From Prevotella sp. tc2-28 (GTDB lineage: Bacteria; Bacteroidota; Bacteroidia; Bacteroidales; Bacteroidaceae), in NCBI RefSeq assembly GCF_900107705.1, contig NZ_FNRE01000002.1, positions 62,001 through 126,000 of the forward strand: 64,000 nt of DNA, read 5' to 3'. This document shows positions 1-9,407 of the stretch, piece by piece. Position 1 is the stretch's first letter, and every line of letters begins with the position of its first letter. The translations under genes were made by a program, and so were the position numbers. The notes below the pieces were generated by a model. That model saw nothing but the letters and a program-made list of their open reading frames with translations. It was not told where the DNA came from and did not search any database.

Positions 1-671
1 CATTGGGCACCCGACTGGTTGCGATAATTGGGCTTGACGTTTACACGGGCATAATCTTCCGTCCAGTTCTGCATGATAACAGTATATAGTTCTTCGTCAG
101 GATTGTTTATCTGCAGCTGATTATATTGCAGGGTCATGTTTAGTTGTTGATGGCTGTCGTTATGGTCTACATCGGTATTAGTGGTTGCTTCTATGCCGAC
201 AGTCATCAACGGGTCTACCACATAGAATGCTACTTCCAGCAACTTCTCATTGTCGTTATCCTCGTCGTACACCGTCAATCGATAGTTACCGCTCATCTTC
301 AACTGGCACCGTTCGTTGGGAATCTTAAACTGGTAGTGGGTGTAGAGAACCGTCGTGTTGATGGAGTTGCGGTAGTCTTCAATGGGATTGTTGTTGAATC
401 CACTCAACCAATCGCTCTCAAACACTTCATTCGACGTGCTCCAGTCGGCCTCACAACGCTCAATGGTGTAAGAAAGTCTGAGAATGTTATGGGATAGCTC
501 GTCAAAGCCAACAACCATTCGATCACTACTGTTCAACGTGATAACTGGACGATTAAGCCAGTCGCCATTGACAATACTTGTCAGGCTTTTGATGCGGGGA
601 GAATAGATGCGGTTACCTGCCTGGCAACATACTTCTATGAAGAGGAAAAACAATAAAAATCTGGTTTTCAT
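1..671 (-). CDS. Type IX secretion system plug protein, N-terminal part (runs off window)
   Basis: The reverse strand is open from an ATG at 671 to the window edge, giving about 223 residues of a longer protein. It starts with a secretory signal peptide (MKTRFLLFFLFIEVCCQAG). The body carries beta-rich segments of the DUF5103/T9SS plug family, including the stretch FDELSHNILRLSYTIERCEADW, whose 'Y-T-I-x-C-x-A-D-W' pattern is typical of its first domain. Family members close the lateral gate of the SprA translocon in the outer membrane, so a periplasmic or outer-membrane role is expected. The C-terminal half lies outside the window. It is divergent from the lipoprotein gene at 713. Confidence 0.75.
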   Translation of the reverse strand, partial: MKTRFLLFFLFIEVCCQAGNRIYSPRIKSLTSIVNGDWLNRPVITLNSSDRMVVGFDELSHNILRLSYTIERCEADWSTSNEVFESDWLSGFNNNPIEDYRNSINTTVLYTHYQFKIPNERCQLKMSGNYRLTVYDEDNDNEKLLEVAFYVVDPLMTVGIEATTNTDVDHNDSHQQLNMTLQYNQLQINNPDEELYTVIMQNWTEDYARVNVKPNYRNQSGAQ

Positions 672-695
672 GTTGCAAAATTAGATAAAAATATT

Positions 696-703
696 TATAT
701 TTG
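696..703 (+). promoter_or_regulatory. -7 promoter box of the 713 lipoprotein gene
   Basis: TATATTTG matches the Bacteroidetes TAnnTTTG box. It ends only 9 bases before the ATG at 713, so the 5' leader would be extremely short. Confidence 0.55.
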
Positions 704-712
704 CAAGCAGTT

Positions 713-1348
713 ATGAGAAAGATTACAATTTGTCTGACGATAGGGCTGGTCATGCTGATGGTCTCGTGTGGACATAAGAAGCATGACGCTGCTTATTATG
801 AGCATATGGTCGATAGTATCCGTAAGGCGGAACAGGTAAAAGACATCCAACTGAAAGCCGGCATCACCGATGAAGACCCTCTGGAAACTTTCTTCCTGAA
901 GATAGGACGGCGACTGCTTCCTTTGCAGTCGGAAGGTTCTCACTGGCAACGAATTGGCGAGTTCACGGAGGTTCCACGCGTTTTGAACGAGCATTTCGGA
1001 TACCTGTCGGCTACCGAACTGGACATTTTGGCTTTGCCCAATGCGGGTTCTCATCAGGTTGTCTTGCTGGTTGAGAAGATAGACTCTATCACACCTTCAC
1101 TCTACCTATATACCTTAGACGATCGTCACAAGCCCATCGACCAGTTGTGTATCTATGAAGAAAAGTCGGAGGACCGTGCCATAGATTTCGGAAAGAGCTA
1201 CATGGATTATTACATCACAAGCCGATGGGAAATCACACTCATGAAATACTATCGCTCCATGGACGACGAGAAACCGATACTGGAGCAGACCAGAGCCTAT
1301 AAGATAGATAAGGACGGAAAGTTTGAGGAGCAGATTATAGAACTGTGA
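713..1348 (+). CDS. Lipoprotein of unknown function
   Basis: The protein has 211 residues from the ATG at 713. An in-frame TTG at 701 lies inside the promoter box and was not used. The N-terminus is a lipoprotein signal (MRKITICLTIGLVMLMVSCG) with the lipobox ending at Cys19, so export and lipidation are expected. The mature part is soluble, mixed alpha/beta and rich in charged residues, with no catalytic motif I recognise. It stands alone between the divergent T9SS plug gene and the convergent DUF4861 gene, with which its 3' end overlaps by 14 bases. I cannot assign a family. Confidence 0.7.
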   Translation: MRKITICLTIGLVMLMVSCGHKKHDAAYYEHMVDSIRKAEQVKDIQLKAGITDEDPLETFFLKIGRRLLPLQSEGSHWQRIGEFTEVPRVLNEHFGYLSATELDILALPNAGSHQVVLLVEKIDSITPSLYLYTLDDRHKPIDQLCIYEEKSEDRAIDFGKSYMDYYITSRWEITLMKYYRSMDDEKPILEQTRAYKIDKDGKFEEQIIEL

Positions 1349-2558
1349 TACTCACCGGTTGCTCAACTTCCTTTTTCCATTCCTTGAGGAATTTAAACCA
1401 TTCCTTGGCGCTATGATAGCCAAATGACTCATTGTCAGAAGTATATGTAACCTTGTAATCCATATGCTTTCCATTGACTTTTAGGACATATGCATAGTTG
1501 TCCTTATTGGCAGGCTCTTCGCTGACGATGTTCTTCTGAGGCACATAGACTGCAAGACCAACGGTTTCACGTTTCCATTTTATAGTGTCTGCAGCAGGAT
1601 AGTCAGTGCCCCAACATGCCCGTAATCCTTTCTTGTCACTAAACTCCTCGGAACCTTTCACGTTGATAATACCGGTAGAGAAACGGTAGTCGGTTACATC
1701 CTTGTTGAAGAACACGTCGACATCGGTATCACGGTGACCAGCATATTGCGTATAACGAAGTGTCATATTAACAGGCTCCCTTTGTGCATCGGCCTTCCAA
1801 CCGCGATCTACCACCTCGACAATGGCACGCAAAGGACCGTAACTGATGACACGCTGAGTGCGGGAACGCACAGGTTCTACCAACGTGGGCTGTTGACCAT
1901 CCCATCCACGGAAGGCACCCAGACCGAAAGTCTGACCAACCCATAACACATCATCACCATATCCCTGGTCTTTCAATTCGTCAGGGGTATAGAACTGAGT
2001 TTCTTTCAACTCTAGCTGTTTCTTGAACTTTCCATAAAGATCGGGCGTCTGACGGGCATCAAAGTAGATGCGAATACCGTTGAGTTCACTCTCAAAGTCT
2101 ACACCATGATGATGTTGTATGTTATAGGTGTAAGCAGCATCTCCACGTGCAGTTAATGATTCAATATAGTTGTTCTGCTGATGTTTTTTCAAATTTTTAT
2201 CCTTCGTGTTACTCAGAACCATCTCCGCATAGACACGGGCAGGATATGGACGAGGTTCTCCTTCATTCTTCAAGGTGATGGTATAGGTCTTCTTTTCCTT
2301 TTTGCCTAAATCAGCGAGGAAACACAGCTCGTCAAATATTTCGTCTTGGTTCAAATCGTCTAACTGACAAGGAATCTCCTGTCCGTTAACAGTCACTAAA
2401 GCAGAACGAACGTCACCATAATTAGTTAGGGGGATAACCACTGGAACATCAGTCCTTGCAAAATGAGAGGGATTGCTGACACCAACCATAAGTGTTCTGT
2501 TGGCAAAAACGGTAGCATGTAGGGCTGCTAATGCGATGACGGATAATATTCTTTTCAT
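1335..2558 (-). CDS. DUF4861 domain secreted protein
   Basis: The protein has 407 residues from the ATG at 2558, chosen because MKRILSVIALAALHATVFA is a clean signal peptide; nine more in-frame codons lie upstream. The mature protein matches the DUF4861 pattern: an N-terminal beta-sandwich with 'VPVVIPL', then 'GVDFESELNGIRIYFD', 'LWVGQTFGLGAFRGWDG' and 'RAIVEVVDRGW'. Members occur in Bacteroidetes, often near pectin or polysaccharide degradation genes, and are presumed periplasmic sugar-related proteins; no reaction is proven. No sugar locus is adjacent here, although uxaB (galacturonate pathway) lies 9.5 kb away. The gene is monocistronic. Confidence 0.7.
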   Translation of the reverse strand: MKRILSVIALAALHATVFANRTLMVGVSNPSHFARTDVPVVIPLTNYGDVRSALVTVNGQEIPCQLDDLNQDEIFDELCFLADLGKKEKKTYTITLKNEGEPRPYPARVYAEMVLSNTKDKNLKKHQQNNYIESLTARGDAAYTYNIQHHHGVDFESELNGIRIYFDARQTPDLYGKFKKQLELKETQFYTPDELKDQGYGDDVLWVGQTFGLGAFRGWDGQQPTLVEPVRSRTQRVISYGPLRAIVEVVDRGWKADAQREPVNMTLRYTQYAGHRDTDVDVFFNKDVTDYRFSTGIINVKGSEEFSDKKGLRACWGTDYPAADTIKWKRETVGLAVYVPQKNIVSEEPANKDNYAYVLKVNGKHMDYKVTYTSDNESFGYHSAKEWFKFLKEWKKEVEQPVSITVL

Positions 2559-2649
2559 TGTGATAAGTAGTTTTGTTAACTGCAAATTTCACACAAATAA
2601 ACGAAAATAGCGAAAAAACGGGTCTAATTTTTATTTTTTTAGTTTAAAA

Positions 2650-2681
2650 TTTGGATTTTAAAACAATTTTTAGTAATTTTG
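2650..2681 (+). promoter_or_regulatory. Bacteroidetes-type promoter of the GldB-like gene
   Basis: A -33 TTTG at 2650-2653 and a -7 TAATTTTG at 2674-2681 are separated by 20 bases, the expected spacing. The ATG follows at 2722. Confidence 0.6.
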
Positions 2682-2721
2682 CCTCGAATTTTAAATATAT
2701 TTAAAAACAAATCCCGTTTTC

Positions 2722-3525
2722 ATGGGTAAGATATACGGCATATTAATAACGATAATGTTATTGTGTATCGGCTGTCAATGGCAGTTGAAACCCAATGATG
2801 CTGATTCTGACAAGCAACAAATCAGCGTTCAACGTTATGACCGTATTGAGCATCTTTATCTGACCACAGGAGATTATGCTGCCCTCCAGCAGATGAATAC
2901 AGTATATCCCATCCAGACGCGCATGTTGATAGAAGACGTATTGCACCTGGGACATGTTAACGATCCTGATATTAACAAAAAATTCCTGTATTTCTTCCAA
3001 GACTCTACGCTTCAGACAATGCTGGCAGATGTACAACACCAGTATGCTGATATGGACGATATTAGTCTGGAATTGGAGACATCATTCCTTCGTTTGAAGG
3101 AAGAACTGCCAGAGATAGAACTTCCGCAAATCTACACCCAGATAGGTTCTTTTGATGAGAGTATTGTAGTAGGTAATAATACGCTGGGCATCAGTCTTGA
3201 CAAATATCTTGGTGCAGACTATCCTTTCTATATGGCCCACTATACGGAAGAACAACGTCACATGATGGATCGTTCCATGATTGTTCCCGATTGTATTGGA
3301 TTCTATGTGCTCAGCCTTTATCCACTTCCTGCTTACCTTCAGGTTTCACAGACTGAACGTGATCAGCATATGGGGGTGATACAATATGTTGTCAACAAGA
3401 TAACCGAACGAACAGTTTTTCAGAACGAATGGGTCAATCAGGTTGATGCGTTTGTAAAACGCTACCCTCAGATGACTATCAGTCAGTTGTTAACAATCTC
3501 TGACAGTACTTTCTTCAAAAAATAG
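2722..3525 (+). CDS. GldB-like lipoprotein (gliding/T9SS-associated family)
   Basis: The 267-residue protein begins with a lipoprotein signal (MGKIYGILITIMLLCIGC, Cys18). Conserved features of the GldB family are visible: 'QRYD' near the mature N-terminus, 'ISLDKYLGADYPFY' around residues 156-170, and the 'RHMMDRSMIVPDCIGFY' segment. GldB is an inner- or outer-membrane-attached lipoprotein needed for gliding in Flavobacterium. In non-gliding Bacteroidales its homologues are common and of unclear role. It sits directly upstream of dnaB on the same strand, an arrangement I believe is frequent in Prevotella. No HExxH motif is present. Confidence 0.65.
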   Translation: MGKIYGILITIMLLCIGCQWQLKPNDADSDKQQISVQRYDRIEHLYLTTGDYAALQQMNTVYPIQTRMLIEDVLHLGHVNDPDINKKFLYFFQDSTLQTMLADVQHQYADMDDISLELETSFLRLKEELPEIELPQIYTQIGSFDESIVVGNNTLGISLDKYLGADYPFYMAHYTEEQRHMMDRSMIVPDCIGFYVLSLYPLPAYLQVSQTERDQHMGVIQYVVNKITERTVFQNEWVNQVDAFVKRYPQMTISQLLTISDSTFFKK

Positions 3526-3579
3526 TGAAAAGCCACAATTTTTGAGTACGCTAAAGGGAGTGCTCTCATTTTTTTTTCT

Positions 3580-3587
3580 TACCTTTG
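3580..3587 (+). promoter_or_regulatory. -7 promoter box of dnaB
   Basis: TACCTTTG lies 28 bases before the dnaB ATG. No clear -33 TTTG is visible. Confidence 0.5.
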
Positions 3588-3615
3588 TAGCCCATTAAGC
3601 AATTTTAAACAGACT

Positions 3616-5151
3616 ATGGCCGAACAAACAACTAATAGTGGAGGACAACGTCGTCGCAGACAACAGTCTGTAGACAATACCTATGCGCATGTGCAGCCTC
3701 AGGCTACCGAGATAGAACGTGCTGTCTTGGGTGCTTTGATGATTGACAAGGATGCTTATGCGGTGATATGCGAGATGCTAAACCCTGAGAGTTTTTACGA
3801 ACCCCGTAACCAGAAGATATATAGTGCTATCCGTGAGTTGTCGATGCATGAGTTGCCTGTTGACGTATGGACAGTAACGGAACAATTAGCCAAACAAGGC
3901 GACTTGGAAGATATCGGTGGTCCTGGTTACGTGACAGAATTGTCATCCCGAGTGGCTTCGTCTGCTAACATTGAGTATCATGCCCGTATCATAGCTCAGA
4001 AATCATTAGCCCGCCAGTTGATATCTTTTGCTAGTGTTATTGAAACCAAGGCATTTGACGAGACGGTTGATGTTGACGACCTGATGCAGGAAACAGAGAG
4101 CGCACTTTTCGAACTGGGCCAGCGAAACATGAAGAAGGATTACACCCAGATAGACCCCGTTATCAAGAATGCCGTTGATGTAATCCAGAAGGCAGCTGCG
4201 AACAAAGAAGGTCTGACAGGTGTGCCTACGGGTTATCATAAGCTGGATGACATCACCTCTGGCTGGCAACCCTCCGATCTTGTGATTATTGCAGGACGAC
4301 CAGCAATGGGTAAGACCTCATTCGCATTGTCTATGGCAAAGAATATTGCAGCAGACTACAAGGTTCCAATGGCTTTCTTTTCGCTTGAAATGTCGAATGT
4401 ACAACTGGTCAACCGACTCATCTCCAACTGCTGCGAGATTCAAGGTTCGAAGATCCTGAACGGTCAGTTACGACCTGATGAGTGGGACCGTCTGGATAAG
4501 CGTCTAAACGGATTATTAGGTGCTCCTTTGTATGTGGATGACACCCCAGGTCTGTCGGTATTTGAACTACGTACAAAAGCGCGTCGTCTTGTTCGTGAGC
4601 ATGACGTGAAGATTATCATGATAGACTACCTGCAGTTGATGAATGCCAATGGTATGCGTTTCTCTTCCCGTCAGGAAGAGGTGTCTACGATCTCTCGTTC
4701 GCTGAAGGGATTGGCTAAAGAATTGAATGTGCCTATCCTGGCACTCTCTCAGTTGAATCGTGGCGTGGAGAGCCGAGAGGGACTTGAAGGAAAGCGTCCT
4801 CAACTGTCTGACCTCCGTGAGTCGGGAGCCATTGAGCAGGATGCCGATATGGTGCTGTTTGTTCATCGACCAGAATATTACCATATCTATCAAGATGATA
4901 ATGGTCACGACTTACACGGTATGGCGCAGATTATTATTGCCAAGCATCGTAAGGGTGCTACAGGTGATGTATTGTTGACCTTCCGCGGTGAGTACACTCG
5001 CTTTGAAAATCCTGAAGACCGTCGTTTGGGAAACAAACCGGACGATAACGGAGGTGAGATACTGAGTAGTAAAGTAAATGGCAACTCTCAGCCTATTGCC
5101 GATGAGTCGCCATTTGGATATGGGGAACCGAGTGGTCCGTTACCGTTCTGA
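3616..5151 (+). CDS. dnaB: Replicative DNA helicase DnaB
   Basis: The 511-residue protein has the full DnaB architecture: an N-terminal all-helical domain from about residue 25 ('ATEIERAVLGALMIDKDAY'), a linker, and a RecA-like C-terminal domain with Walker A GRPAMGKT at 227-234, the 'FFSLEMS' segment, 'IIMIDYLQLM' as Walker B, and the 'SQLNRGVESR' and 'RESGAIEQDAD' segments. It unwinds DNA ahead of the replisome as a hexamer and loads primase. A glycine/proline-rich tail follows. Length and motifs are normal. No intein or insertion is present. Confidence 0.97.
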   Translation: MAEQTTNSGGQRRRRQQSVDNTYAHVQPQATEIERAVLGALMIDKDAYAVICEMLNPESFYEPRNQKIYSAIRELSMHELPVDVWTVTEQLAKQGDLEDIGGPGYVTELSSRVASSANIEYHARIIAQKSLARQLISFASVIETKAFDETVDVDDLMQETESALFELGQRNMKKDYTQIDPVIKNAVDVIQKAAANKEGLTGVPTGYHKLDDITSGWQPSDLVIIAGRPAMGKTSFALSMAKNIAADYKVPMAFFSLEMSNVQLVNRLISNCCEIQGSKILNGQLRPDEWDRLDKRLNGLLGAPLYVDDTPGLSVFELRTKARRLVREHDVKIIMIDYLQLMNANGMRFSSRQEEVSTISRSLKGLAKELNVPILALSQLNRGVESREGLEGKRPQLSDLRESGAIEQDADMVLFVHRPEYYHIYQDDNGHDLHGMAQIIIAKHRKGATGDVLLTFRGEYTRFENPEDRRLGNKPDDNGGEILSSKVNGNSQPIADESPFGYGEPSGPLPF

Positions 5152-5153
5152 AC

Positions 5154-6824
5154 CTATTTCGAATATTTTTCAATGAATGATTGAGCTTGGCTGTTGCCGA
5201 GCTCTTTTGCTTTCTGCAGGTTCTGCAGTCCTTCTGTTTTCTGTCCTTTGACACATAGTGCCAATCCCAAGAACAGATAACCGTCACTTGCTTCCGAGTC
5301 CTTACTGATACAACCCTTGGCTGTTTCTATCGCCTCGTCAGTCATACCGATACGAAGTTCCAAATTGGCTTTTTCTGCCCGATAGACTAACTCGTCAGGA
5401 GCCATTTCTACTGCTTTCTTGATATCGTCAAGTGCCTGTTGATACAAGTGTCCACCAAACTCAGCCTGTTCGCGCAGGAAATAGAAATGCGCATTCAGTT
5501 GAGCAGCCATTAGTGTTTCATATTCGTTAAAGTCATTAACTGCCGGACGATATTTCTTGGCATCGTACAACATCTGGGCACGGGTAAGCAGATATGGTGC
5601 CGCCGTCTTAATGTAAGGTTTGGTAAATGTGTTGACGGCACTGTCCATCAACGCAAGGGCAGCCTGTGAATCATTAAGCTGCACTTTACATTCAGCAGCA
5701 GCATAATATGCCTCAGCCTTCATGATGTCGTTTTTCGTCAGTTCCATATAGATGTTGTAAGCTGCGTCGAATTTCTTCTGGGCATACAGAATCTGAGCCT
5801 GTTGCTGGCGATAGACGGGTTGCGGATTGATGGTATAGGCCTCCTCTGACTCCTTTAATGCAGCATCCAGCGTCCATGAATCTATTGCCTGACTGTTATT
5901 ATACAACAAATGGCTCAGCATCGTCTGCGCATATTGGAAGTGGGCGTCGTCTTTGTTTGTTCCCATCTTGATAGCCAGTTTGAAGTCCTCGTCAGCGCCA
6001 GCCACGTCATTCTTCGCAATCTTGGTTCGGGCACGATAGACATAGCCGTCCGTCGATTGGGGGAATTTCTGGATATAGCGCTCTATCAGCTGGGCATAGG
6101 CCTCTGCTTCCATCGTTGATGCCGAAAGGAATAGTGCCAGTGTTGCGTCGTTCAGGTTGTCGGGCAGGTCTTTGGCAATTTTGATATTCTGTAAAGTAGG
6201 ATCATTGATGCTCAGTCCATTCATTTGCAGGTTGGCAGCAAAACGGGCACTGACTGCATAGCCTTCTGCAGCCTTCTGGTTGGCTGAAGGTTGCAGGATT
6301 CCGATAGCCTCGCCCTGATCATTCATGACAGGACACCCCACCTGTTGTTCGTTCAGCGTCATCGTCAGCGTGTAGTAGGTGTCGTTGTTGCCGAAGGTTT
6401 CCGCTTTGCTGACGGTTCCTTGTATGCAAGTCGGTGCCTTCTTCACGGAATAGGGTAACAGCCATACTGTCGAACCATTGGCTGTAGTCTGAGAGGCAAT
6501 AGATAGTGCCGTTGTCTTTTTGGCAACTACCTGGAACTTAGCCACGTCGTACATCTCGTTGATACCCGACAGGCATTCCACCGGAAGTTCTTTGCCCTGG
6601 GCATCGATAACGACTGCTCTGGCAGCATTTTTGAATGGTGCGAAACAGCTGAGGGCCTCACCTTGTTCTCCGATGAAGAAACCGTTGCTGCTCGCAAGTA
6701 AGTTTCCGTCCTCGCTGAATGTCTTGAGTGTAAATACTGCATTGGCGGCTTTCTTCGCCCAAGACTGAGCGTGGGCAGGCCATATTATACAGCATAATAG
6801 AAAGATGAGTGATATACGTTTCAT
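5154..6824 (-). CDS. TPR protein with degenerate trypsin-like domain
   Basis: The 556-residue exported protein starts with a signal peptide (MKRISLIFLLCCIIWPAHA). Residues about 25-190 resemble an S1 trypsin-like fold ('GFFIGEQGEALSCFAPF', 'YDVAKFQV', 'CPVMNDQGEAIGILQ'). The usual TNxHV histidine segment reads SCFAPF and the GDSGG-type serine segment reads GCPVMND, so the triad is lost. From about residue 220 onward there are tandem TPR-like helical repeats. A scaffold or binding role is more likely than proteolysis. Its ATG overlaps the recN stop by four bases (ATGA), so the two are probably co-translated. Confidence 0.7.
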   Translation of the reverse strand: MKRISLIFLLCCIIWPAHAQSWAKKAANAVFTLKTFSEDGNLLASSNGFFIGEQGEALSCFAPFKNAARAVVIDAQGKELPVECLSGINEMYDVAKFQVVAKKTTALSIASQTTANGSTVWLLPYSVKKAPTCIQGTVSKAETFGNNDTYYTLTMTLNEQQVGCPVMNDQGEAIGILQPSANQKAAEGYAVSARFAANLQMNGLSINDPTLQNIKIAKDLPDNLNDATLALFLSASTMEAEAYAQLIERYIQKFPQSTDGYVYRARTKIAKNDVAGADEDFKLAIKMGTNKDDAHFQYAQTMLSHLLYNNSQAIDSWTLDAALKESEEAYTINPQPVYRQQQAQILYAQKKFDAAYNIYMELTKNDIMKAEAYYAAAECKVQLNDSQAALALMDSAVNTFTKPYIKTAAPYLLTRAQMLYDAKKYRPAVNDFNEYETLMAAQLNAHFYFLREQAEFGGHLYQQALDDIKKAVEMAPDELVYRAEKANLELRIGMTDEAIETAKGCISKDSEASDGYLFLGLALCVKGQKTEGLQNLQKAKELGNSQAQSFIEKYSK

Positions 6825-8479
6825 AATTTCAATAGTTGTTTTGCATTGTCTATAGCCGCTTTTGAAATGTTACTTCCACTAAGCATCTGGGCTATCTCAT
6901 TGATTCGTTCGTCTGGCGTGAGTTCTGTCATCTGACTGATGGTACCTTGTGGCGTTTCTTCCTTCGACACCTTATAATGGTGGCTTCCCAGTGCGGCAAT
7001 CTGTGGCAAGTGTGTGATGCTGATAACTTGTCGTTCTGTCTGTCCCATCTCCTGCATGATTTGTGCCATTTTTTCCGCTATTTTTCCACTAACGCCAGTA
7101 TCTATCTCGTCGAAGATGATGGTTGGCAGCTTGACGGCTCCGCTAATCATGGCCTTCAACGACAACATGACACGTGCTATCTCACCTCCGGAAGCCACCT
7201 GAGCCACCGATTGGAGTGGGGTAGAGGTGTTGGCAGAGAAGAGGAACGAAACGTTGTCTTGTCCGTTACGTCCCAATTCAGTAGTTGTGATACTGACCTC
7301 GAAGCGGGCATGAGGCATACCTAATGCCTCCAGACGTCCTGCCATCTGACTCTTCATCTGCTTGGCTATGGTCTGACGCAGTTTCGTCACCTTGTTGGCG
7401 TGTTCCTGACAAATGGTGTGCAGTTGCTCCACTTCCTTTTCTTTTTTGGCAACAGCTTCGTCGCTGTTCTCGATATTGTTGAGTTGTTGTTGCAGCTGAT
7501 CGCGTAGCGAGATAAGTTCTTCAACCGTTTCTACGTGGTATTTCTTCTCCAGCTCATACAAACGGTCCAGACGGTTGTTGATGACATCCAATTCTTCGGG
7601 GTCGAAATCGGTATGGTTCAGCATTCGTCTCACCTCGTCAGCAATGTCTTTCAGTTCGATGCGACATGAGTCCAGACGTCCGACTAACTCCTCGCTGTCG
7701 GGGAGAACCTGACTGATACTTCCAAGCGCATTGGAGGCTTTTCGAATCATGTCTACCACGCCTGTCTCGTCGCCGTTCAGTGCGTTATCAGTCTCGTAGA
7801 GTGCCGTTTTGATTTCTTCAGCGTGCGACATGGTGTCACTCTGTTGCTCCAGTTCCTCTTGTTCTCCTTTTGTCAGTTTACTTTCACTGAGCTCATCGAA
7901 CTGGAATTGCAGGAAGTCCACATTCTGCCGGTTGCGTTCTATCTCTTCGCGCAAAGTCTCCAATGCTTTCTTTTGTTGCTGATATTGAGCAAAAACTTTC
8001 TGATAGGCAGCCACCTCTTTGGTGTCCTGAGCCAGGATGTCGACTACATTCAACTGGAAGTCCTGCTTGTTGAGCAGCAGGTTCTGGTGTTGCGAGTGAA
8101 TATCCATTAGTTGGTCTCCTAACTCTTTCAGCATTGACAGAGCCACCGGTGTATCGTTAATGAAGGCACGACTCTTTCCTGTCGCAGTCAGTTCGCGACG
8201 GATGATGGTGTCTTTGTCGTCATATTCAATGTCGTTCTCATCGAAAAATGACTTCATGTCGTATCGTGACAGGTCGAAATGAGCTTCTATCACACAACGG
8301 TCAGCTCCCTGCTTGATACTCTTTGTGTCGGCGCGTTGTCCGAGCAGCAGTCCGATGGCTCCCAGGATGATAGACTTTCCCGCTCCCGTCTCACCCGTGA
8401 TAACGGAGAATCCTGGATGGAGCCGGATGTCTAATTCGTCAATCAGTGTGAAGTTCTTGATATAGAGTTGCTGTAGCAT
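6821..8479 (-). CDS. recN: DNA repair protein RecN
   Basis: The 552-residue SMC-like ATPase has Walker A GETGAGKS at 29-36, two central coiled-coil arms (about 155-345), and a C-terminal half with the signature region 'VASGGEIARVMLSLKAM' and Walker B 'PTIIFDEIDTGVSG'. RecN acts in double-strand break repair in the cytoplasm by tethering DNA. Length is normal for the family. It is the middle gene of a leftward run, with one base between it and porD and a four-base overlap with the TPR gene downstream. Confidence 0.95.
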   Translation of the reverse strand: MLQQLYIKNFTLIDELDIRLHPGFSVITGETGAGKSIILGAIGLLLGQRADTKSIKQGADRCVIEAHFDLSRYDMKSFFDENDIEYDDKDTIIRRELTATGKSRAFINDTPVALSMLKELGDQLMDIHSQHQNLLLNKQDFQLNVVDILAQDTKEVAAYQKVFAQYQQQKKALETLREEIERNRQNVDFLQFQFDELSESKLTKGEQEELEQQSDTMSHAEEIKTALYETDNALNGDETGVVDMIRKASNALGSISQVLPDSEELVGRLDSCRIELKDIADEVRRMLNHTDFDPEELDVINNRLDRLYELEKKYHVETVEELISLRDQLQQQLNNIENSDEAVAKKEKEVEQLHTICQEHANKVTKLRQTIAKQMKSQMAGRLEALGMPHARFEVSITTTELGRNGQDNVSFLFSANTSTPLQSVAQVASGGEIARVMLSLKAMISGAVKLPTIIFDEIDTGVSGKIAEKMAQIMQEMGQTERQVISITHLPQIAALGSHHYKVSKEETPQGTISQMTELTPDERINEIAQMLSGSNISKAAIDNAKQLLKL

Positions 8480-8480
8480 C

Positions 8481-9395
8481 TTATTTTCTTATTTGGTCCC
8501 ATGCGTTGCTTTGTGACGCATTGATATTCAGTAGCAGGTCGTAAACGGCCTCCTTCTCTTTCTGTGTTCCTTTTCCCTGGTAGATATTAGCCAGTTCGTC
8601 ACGTTTGTAGTCTGTCCATATCTGTGGCAATAGGCTAAGTGGCTTCTGCTCGTGAGCTACTTTTAGACCTTTCTCCAGAGCCTCCGTGATGTTCACACGG
8701 CCTCTGTCGGCATTGTTGGCCATCTCGTCGAGTCCCAGCCGATAGTAGTCGTATTGCAACTGACGGAAAGGCTTCATCTGTTCGTCCAGATAGTCGTTGA
8801 TAATGGCAAAGCGGTTACGCTTGTCTTCGAACGACTTCCATCCCGGGAAGCCCAGACTTTGCGCATTGTTGACAAGGTTCATGCAGCGTTGCAGAACGTC
8901 AGTTCCTCCCAAAGGAGCAAAGCTGTCCATGTCTAGTCCGATGATGAGGTAGGCATAGTATGCCATGAGTGCCGTCAGCTGGTTGTCCACCATCTCGTCG
9001 TTGTAGTTCAGCTGGTCGAACTGTGCAAATTGGAAGTTGAATTCTCCGTCCTTATTATTATATAAGGTGGAGTTGTATGATGAGTTGAAGACGGGACGGT
9101 TCGCCTGAATCATCGCCGTACATTCAAAGGAGTTTTCGCTTTTATTGTATTTCGTCACCGTCAGGTTGAAATTACATACTATGCGCTCGTGTTTCTGAAA
9201 CTGTAATTCAGTCCACTGGCGGTCGTTCATCCATTGTTCCAGTGTTTGTTTCAGGTTGTCGAATACCGACTTGTCCGAGCCCTCTACCTGCTGAGTGTTG
9301 ATGTTGATCTTCACTTGCAGTTCCTGAGCTCGGACGGTCGTTATCCACAGCATCGCGAGTAATATCGATGCCAGTCGATAGTTCATCTTTTTCAA
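8481..9395 (-). CDS. porD: DUF4835 family, type IX secretion protein PorD-like
   Basis: The 304-residue protein has a signal peptide ending near 'TTVRAQ'. It then follows the DUF4835/PorD pattern: 'LQVKININTQQVEGSDKSVFDNLKQ', 'FNSSYNSTLYNNKD', 'LTALMAYYAYLIIGLDMDSFAPLGG' and a C-terminal helical part with 'RRQLQYDYYRLGLD'-like repeats. PorD is a Bacteroidetes protein linked genetically to type IX secretion, with no known enzymatic activity. The start could also be the Met at codon 4 (9386). It lies one base upstream of recN, a conserved neighbourhood in Bacteroidales as far as I recall. Confidence 0.8.
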   Translation of the reverse strand: MKKMNYRLASILLAMLWITTVRAQELQVKININTQQVEGSDKSVFDNLKQTLEQWMNDRQWTELQFQKHERIVCNFNLTVTKYNKSENSFECTAMIQANRPVFNSSYNSTLYNNKDGEFNFQFAQFDQLNYNDEMVDNQLTALMAYYAYLIIGLDMDSFAPLGGTDVLQRCMNLVNNAQSLGFPGWKSFEDKRNRFAIINDYLDEQMKPFRQLQYDYYRLGLDEMANNADRGRVNITEALEKGLKVAHEQKPLSLLPQIWTDYKRDELANIYQGKGTQKEKEAVYDLLLNINASQSNAWDQIRK

Positions 9396-9407
9396 AGACT
9401 CTAAGAA

